64,000 nt of DNA from Labilithrix sp. GTDB lineage: Bacteria > Myxococcota_A > Polyangia > Polyangiales > Polyangiaceae. Both the position numbers and the translations under genes were made by a program. Every line of letters begins with the position of its first letter. The first letter of the stretch is position 1. The stretch spans positions 1-64,000 of the forward strand of contig JAHBWC010000046.1 in assembly GCA_019637225.1 (NCBI GenBank), given 5' to 3'. This document shows positions 61,129 to 64,000 of this stretch, in pieces. The notes under the pieces were generated by a model that worked only from the letters and a program-made list of their open reading frames with translations, was not told the DNA's origin and searched no databases.

Positions 61129-62291
61129 CCGACGCCGAGCAGAAGTCGAAGCGACCGTCCCAGCTGCCGCCGCCGGCGTCGGCAGACCCGCAGACGCTCG
61201 AGGACGAGCGCTGGATGGATCTGGCCCTCGTCCACGCCAAGAGCGGACGCCCTTCGCCGAACCCGCACGTCGGCGCCGTGGTCGTGAAGAACAACGAGCT
61301 CGTCGCGACCGGCCACCACGAGCGCGCGGGCACCGAGCACGCGGAGACCTCGGCCGTCCGCGCCGCCGGCGAGCGCGCGGCGGGCGGCACGCTCTACGTC
61401 ACGCTCGAGCCCTGCAACCACCACGGGCGCACGCCGCCCTGCACCGACGTCATCATCGCGGCGAAGATCGCGCGCGTCGTCGTCGGCTGCCGCGACCCCA
61501 ACCCTCACGTCGACGGCGGCGGCATCGAGGCGCTGAAGGCCGCGGGCGTCGAGGTCGCGCTCGGCGTCCGCGAAGCGCAGTGCCGGACCCAGATCCTGCC
61601 GTGGACGAAGCACGTCACGACGGGGCTGCCGTACGTGTCGCTCAAGCTCGCGCTCTCGCTCGACGGCCGCATCGCCACGCGCTCGGGCGCGTCGAAGTGG
61701 GTGACCGGACCGGACGCCCGCGCGAAGGTCCACCTCCTCAGGTCGCGCTCCGACGCGGTCGCGGTCGGGATCGGCACGGCCGTCGCCGACGATCCGCACC
61801 TCACCGTGCGCGACGCGCCCGGCGAGAGCCCGCTCCGCGTCGTGCTCGACACGAACCTCCGCCTCGTCCCCGAGTCCCGCCTCGCGCAGACGGCGCGCGA
61901 GATCCCGACGCTCGTGCTCTGCGGTCCCGACGCGAGCTCCGAGGCCGAGGATGCCCTGACCAACCTCGGCGTCGAGTGCATCCGGATGCCGCTCTCGGCG
62001 GAGGGCCGCCTCGACGTCGTCGCCGCGCTCCGCATGCTCGCCCAGCGCGGCGTCGTCACGATGCTCGTCGAGGGCGGCGCGGAGCTCGCGGGCAGCTTCC
62101 TCGCGGGTCGGCTCGCGGATGAGCTCCACGCATTCCTCGCGCCGATCCTGCTCGGTCCGCGCGGGCGGCCGGGCGCGGTCGACTGGGCCGGGCCTGACAC
62201 GCCGCAGCAGGCGCCGCGAATCGCCGCGCCGTCGTGGGAGCTCGTCGGCGAGGACGCGTACGTCCACGGCCGCATCGTCTACCCGGACTGA
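61125..62291 (+). CDS. ribD: Bifunctional diaminohydroxyphosphoribosylaminopyrimidine deaminase/reductase
   Basis: 388 residues; the start overlaps the nrdR stop by four bases. N-terminal zinc deaminase: HAETSAV and [11 protein letters not shown] ligands with [15 protein letters not shown]-terminal reductase: [26 protein letters not shown] and [12 protein letters not shown]. It catalyses two consecutive steps of riboflavin synthesis in the cytoplasm. The other rib genes are not in the window. NrdR-RibD adjacency is common. Confidence 0.97.
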   Translation: MTDAEQKSKRPSQLPPPASADPQTLEDERWMDLALVHAKSGRPSPNPHVGAVVVKNNELVATGHHERAGTEHAETSAVRAAGERAAGGTLYVTLEPCNHHGRTPPCTDVIIAAKIARVVVGCRDPNPHVDGGGIEALKAAGVEVALGVREAQCRTQILPWTKHVTTGLPYVSLKLALSLDGRIATRSGASKWVTGPDARAKVHLLRSRSDAVAVGIGTAVADDPHLTVRDAPGESPLRVVLDTNLRLVPESRLAQTAREIPTLVLCGPDASSEAEDALTNLGVECIRMPLSAEGRLDVVAALRMLAQRGVVTMLVEGGAELAGSFLAGRLADELHAFLAPILLGPRGRPGAVDWAGPDTPQQAPRIAAPSWELVGEDAYVHGRIVYPD

Positions 62292-62408
62292 CGGCCGCCC
62301 GGAGCGATCGGCCGAGAGCGCCCACCCGCCGCGGTGTCCTCCGCGCCGCGGCTTCCGCCGTGACCCACTCGCGCCGCACCGGTTTGCGGGTTAGGCTCTC
62401 GGGGAGTC

Positions 62409-62921
62409 ATGATTCGCACCATCCTCCACTACCCGGACAAGCGCCTGCGCGAGCGCGGCGAGCGGGTCGAGGCCATCACGCCCGAAATCCAGAAGCTCGT
62501 CGATGACATGGCCGAGACCATGTACGCGGCCCCCGGCGTCGGCCTCGCGGCGACGCAGATCGGCGAGGCGCTCCAGCTCTTCATCGTCGACGTCGCCGAG
62601 GAGAACGCGCCGAGCGATCTCCGCGTCTTCATCAACCCGGAGATCCTCGAGCGCGAGGGGGAGATCGCCTGGCAGGAGGGCTGCCTCAGCTTCCCCGGCG
62701 TCCAGGAAGAGGTCGACCGCGCGGCGCACGTGCGCGTCCGGGCGCAGGACCGTGCCGGCGCGTGGTTCGAGCTCGAGGCCGAGGGCCTGCTCGCCGTCGC
62801 GATCCAGCACGAGTACGACCACCTCCAGGGCGTCTTGATGATCGACCACATGGGCCCGCTCAAGAAGCGCCTCACCCACCGCAAGATGGTGAAGCGCGCC
62901 GAGGAGCAGGCCTCGACCTGA
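62409..62921 (+). CDS. def: Peptide deformylase
   Basis: 170 residues with all three motifs: GVGLAATQIG, EGCLSFPG (metal Cys) and HEYDHLQG (metal His pair and catalytic Glu). It removes the formyl group from nascent proteins. The C-terminal helix is basic (KRLTHRKMVKRAEEQAST). Preceded by a 117-bp spacer after ribD, followed by four hairpin-forming tandem repeats. Confidence 0.98.
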   Translation: MIRTILHYPDKRLRERGERVEAITPEIQKLVDDMAETMYAAPGVGLAATQIGEALQLFIVDVAEENAPSDLRVFINPEILEREGEIAWQEGCLSFPGVQEEVDRAAHVRVRAQDRAGAWFELEAEGLLAVAIQHEYDHLQGVLMIDHMGPLKKRLTHRKMVKRAEEQAST

Positions 62922-62930
62922 GGTCGTCGG

Positions 62931-63046
62931 CGCGGCGACGCGCCGGCCGAAGATGAGGGCGCGGCGACGCGCCGGCCGGAGATGAGGGCGCGGCGACGCG
63001 CCGGCCGGAGATGAGGGCGCGGCGACGCGCCGACCGGACTCAGCGC
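62931..63046. repeat. Four 29-bp tandem repeats, each with a GNRA-loop hairpin
   Basis: Period 29, copies starting at 62931, 62960, 62989 and 63018, nearly identical. Each holds GGCGCG-GCGA-CGCGCC, a 6-bp stem with a GCGA tetraloop. They fill the space between def and the convergent CpaF-like gene, whose stop lies in the fourth copy. They may terminate transcription or stabilise both mRNA ends. Confidence 0.85.
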
Positions 63047-64000
63047 CCCGATCGCTTGAAGAGCGACGCGTCGAGCTTCATGCCGCGCGCGGCGAGCTCG
63101 TTGGCGATGCGCGGGACCACACCCGTCGCGCTGAAGCTGCCCTCGCCGCCCGCGGGGTCGGCGTTGAAGACGAACAGGTCGCGCGCGACGATGCCCTTGG
63201 CGTCCGCGCCGCCGAGCTCGGCGATGCGCGTCACGCGGAGGCGGCCATCCGGGAAGGCGCCGATCTCGACCGCGATGTCGAAGGCCTCGCCCACGACCTC
63301 GCGCATCCCCTCGAGCGAGAGCCCGGGGCGGTAGAGGACGAGCTGCGCCACGAGGCGCCCGATGCCCTGACGGAGCGTCGGCGCGACGAGCGCCGCGAGC
63401 ACGCCGTCGCTGCCCTCCGCCATCGCGTCGACGGTCGCCGCCGCCACGCCGCCCGCGAGCTGCGTGACGATGAGCCGATCGGCGCGGAGCTTCGAGCCGG
63501 CGCGCACGCACTCCTCGCCGAGCTTCCGCGTGTCGCCGAGCGAGAGGTTCGCGGCGTGCGCGTTGCCGACGCCGATCTCCTCGACGTCCTGGACGACGAC
63601 GACGCGCTCGCCGCCTGCGCCGCCGGCCGCCGCGAGCGCCGCGAGCAGCGGCAGCGGCGAGCTGCCGGAGACGAGGACGTTGGCGCGCGCCGCGACGCAG
63701 GCCTCGAGGAACTGCGCCATCGCCTTCGACACCGAGCCGGCGCGCGTGAGCTCCTCGAGCGTCGCCTCGACGCGACGCCGCTTGCGGATGGAGACCACGT
63801 GGTTCGCCGCGGCCGGGGGCGCGATCGCGACGAGCGCGGCGCGCGGGAGTCGCCGCTCGACGACGGTCTCGCCCGGCCTCCAGGGATCGCCGCTCTGCTG
63901 CGCGAGGCGCGCGATGACCCGGTAGAGCGCCTCCTCGCTGCTGAACGCGGTGGGCTCGGCGCCGACGCTCGCGCCCCCGCGGATCGTGAAGAGCTGATCG
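63040..64000 (-). CDS. CpaF/TadA-like secretion ATPase lacking Walker motifs (5' end missing)
   Basis: The frame runs off the right edge, so the N-terminus is absent. About 319 C-terminal residues are visible. It aligns by pattern with CpaF: VVERRLPRAALVAIAPPAAANHVVSIRKRRRVEATLEEL, then AQFLEACVAARANVLVSG, RADRLIVTQLAGG and RVTRIAELGG...DLFVFNADP. Where CpaF has GGTGSGKTT, it reads GSSPLPLLAA, without GKT. Also the GEVRG and HAN residues are absent (TQLAGGVAAA). It is therefore a probable pseudo-ATPase, perhaps a regulatory partner of an active homologue of the Tad/Flp pilus system. Confidence 0.75.
   Translation of the reverse strand, partial: DQLFTIRGGASVGAEPTAFSSEEALYRVIARLAQQSGDPWRPGETVVERRLPRAALVAIAPPAAANHVVSIRKRRRVEATLEELTRAGSVSKAMAQFLEACVAARANVLVSGSSPLPLLAALAAAGGAGGERVVVVQDVEEIGVGNAHAANLSLGDTRKLGEECVRAGSKLRADRLIVTQLAGGVAAATVDAMAEGSDGVLAALVAPTLRQGIGRLVAQLVLYRPGLSLEGMREVVGEAFDIAVEIGAFPDGRLRVTRIAELGGADAKGIVARDLFVFNADPAGGEGSFSATGVVPRIANELAARGMKLDASLFKRSGR

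Noticed and set aside
62931-63046. 29-bp repeats as a CRISPR array
   Set aside because: The units are directly adjacent without variable spacers and no cas gene is present.

Overview
This is a very GC-rich window, with G or C at nearly every third codon position, frequent GTG starts and stop/start overlaps. It looks like chromosome from a myxobacterium, most likely one of the Polyangia. The indications are an expansion of MglA-like small GTPases with Roadblock and PATAN partners next to two-component proteins, about a dozen predicted lipoproteins, a GlnRS carrying a YqeY tail, and a bacterial peptidylarginine deiminase. I see no rRNA, tRNA, CRISPR array or insertion sequence. The taxonomic call is an inference from gene content.

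Layout. (1) 1-15 kb: envelope and housekeeping genes. These are a dispanin-like membrane protein (cut by the window edge), a large Asp-box lipoprotein, an XRE/MmyB regulator divergent from a small membrane protein, the operon CAAX protease - propeptide-like lipoprotein - glnE, an outer-membrane barrel and a large membrane protein. (2) 15-24 kb: a leaderless DUF2239 gene whose promoter is covered by a perfect operator palindrome, a lipoprotein peptidylarginine deiminase, a HARE-HTH/Mrr-like protein and YaeQ. (3) 24.5-39.2 kb: a signalling island with two Ras-like GTPases (one lacking its G3 motif), two clear Roadblock modules plus one remote one, two PATAN/DUF4388 proteins, a stand-alone DHp-like protein, a PDZ protein, three histidine kinases and a sigma-54 activator. 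(4) 39.2-39.6 kb: an unexplained perfect inverted repeat built from five hexamers per arm. (5) 40-52 kb: glnS, a VWA lipoprotein, an acyl-CoA carboxyltransferase, a pentein-fold hydrolase, and a MarR - BKACE - enoyl-CoA hydratase operon. The MarR promoter motif recurs in front of the carboxyltransferase. (6) 52-64 kb: yceD-rpmF, then lipoproteins and a solute-binding protein where plsX-fabH would normally stand, then fabD-fabG-acpP-fabF-rpiB-nrdR-ribD-def. The edge holds part of a CpaF-like ATPase without a Walker A motif.

How the genes work together. Island (3) has the parts expected of a pathway in which histidine kinases and response regulators are joined to a small-GTPase switch. Roadblock and PATAN modules would be the GTPase partners, and a sigma-54 activator a possible output. 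Region (6) is the type II fatty-acid synthesis core with translation and riboflavin genes. The MarR operon plus the carboxyltransferase suggest a co-regulated acyl-CoA or keto-acid breakdown route. Starts were chosen from ribosome-binding sites, overlaps and family lengths, and several are uncertain as noted.
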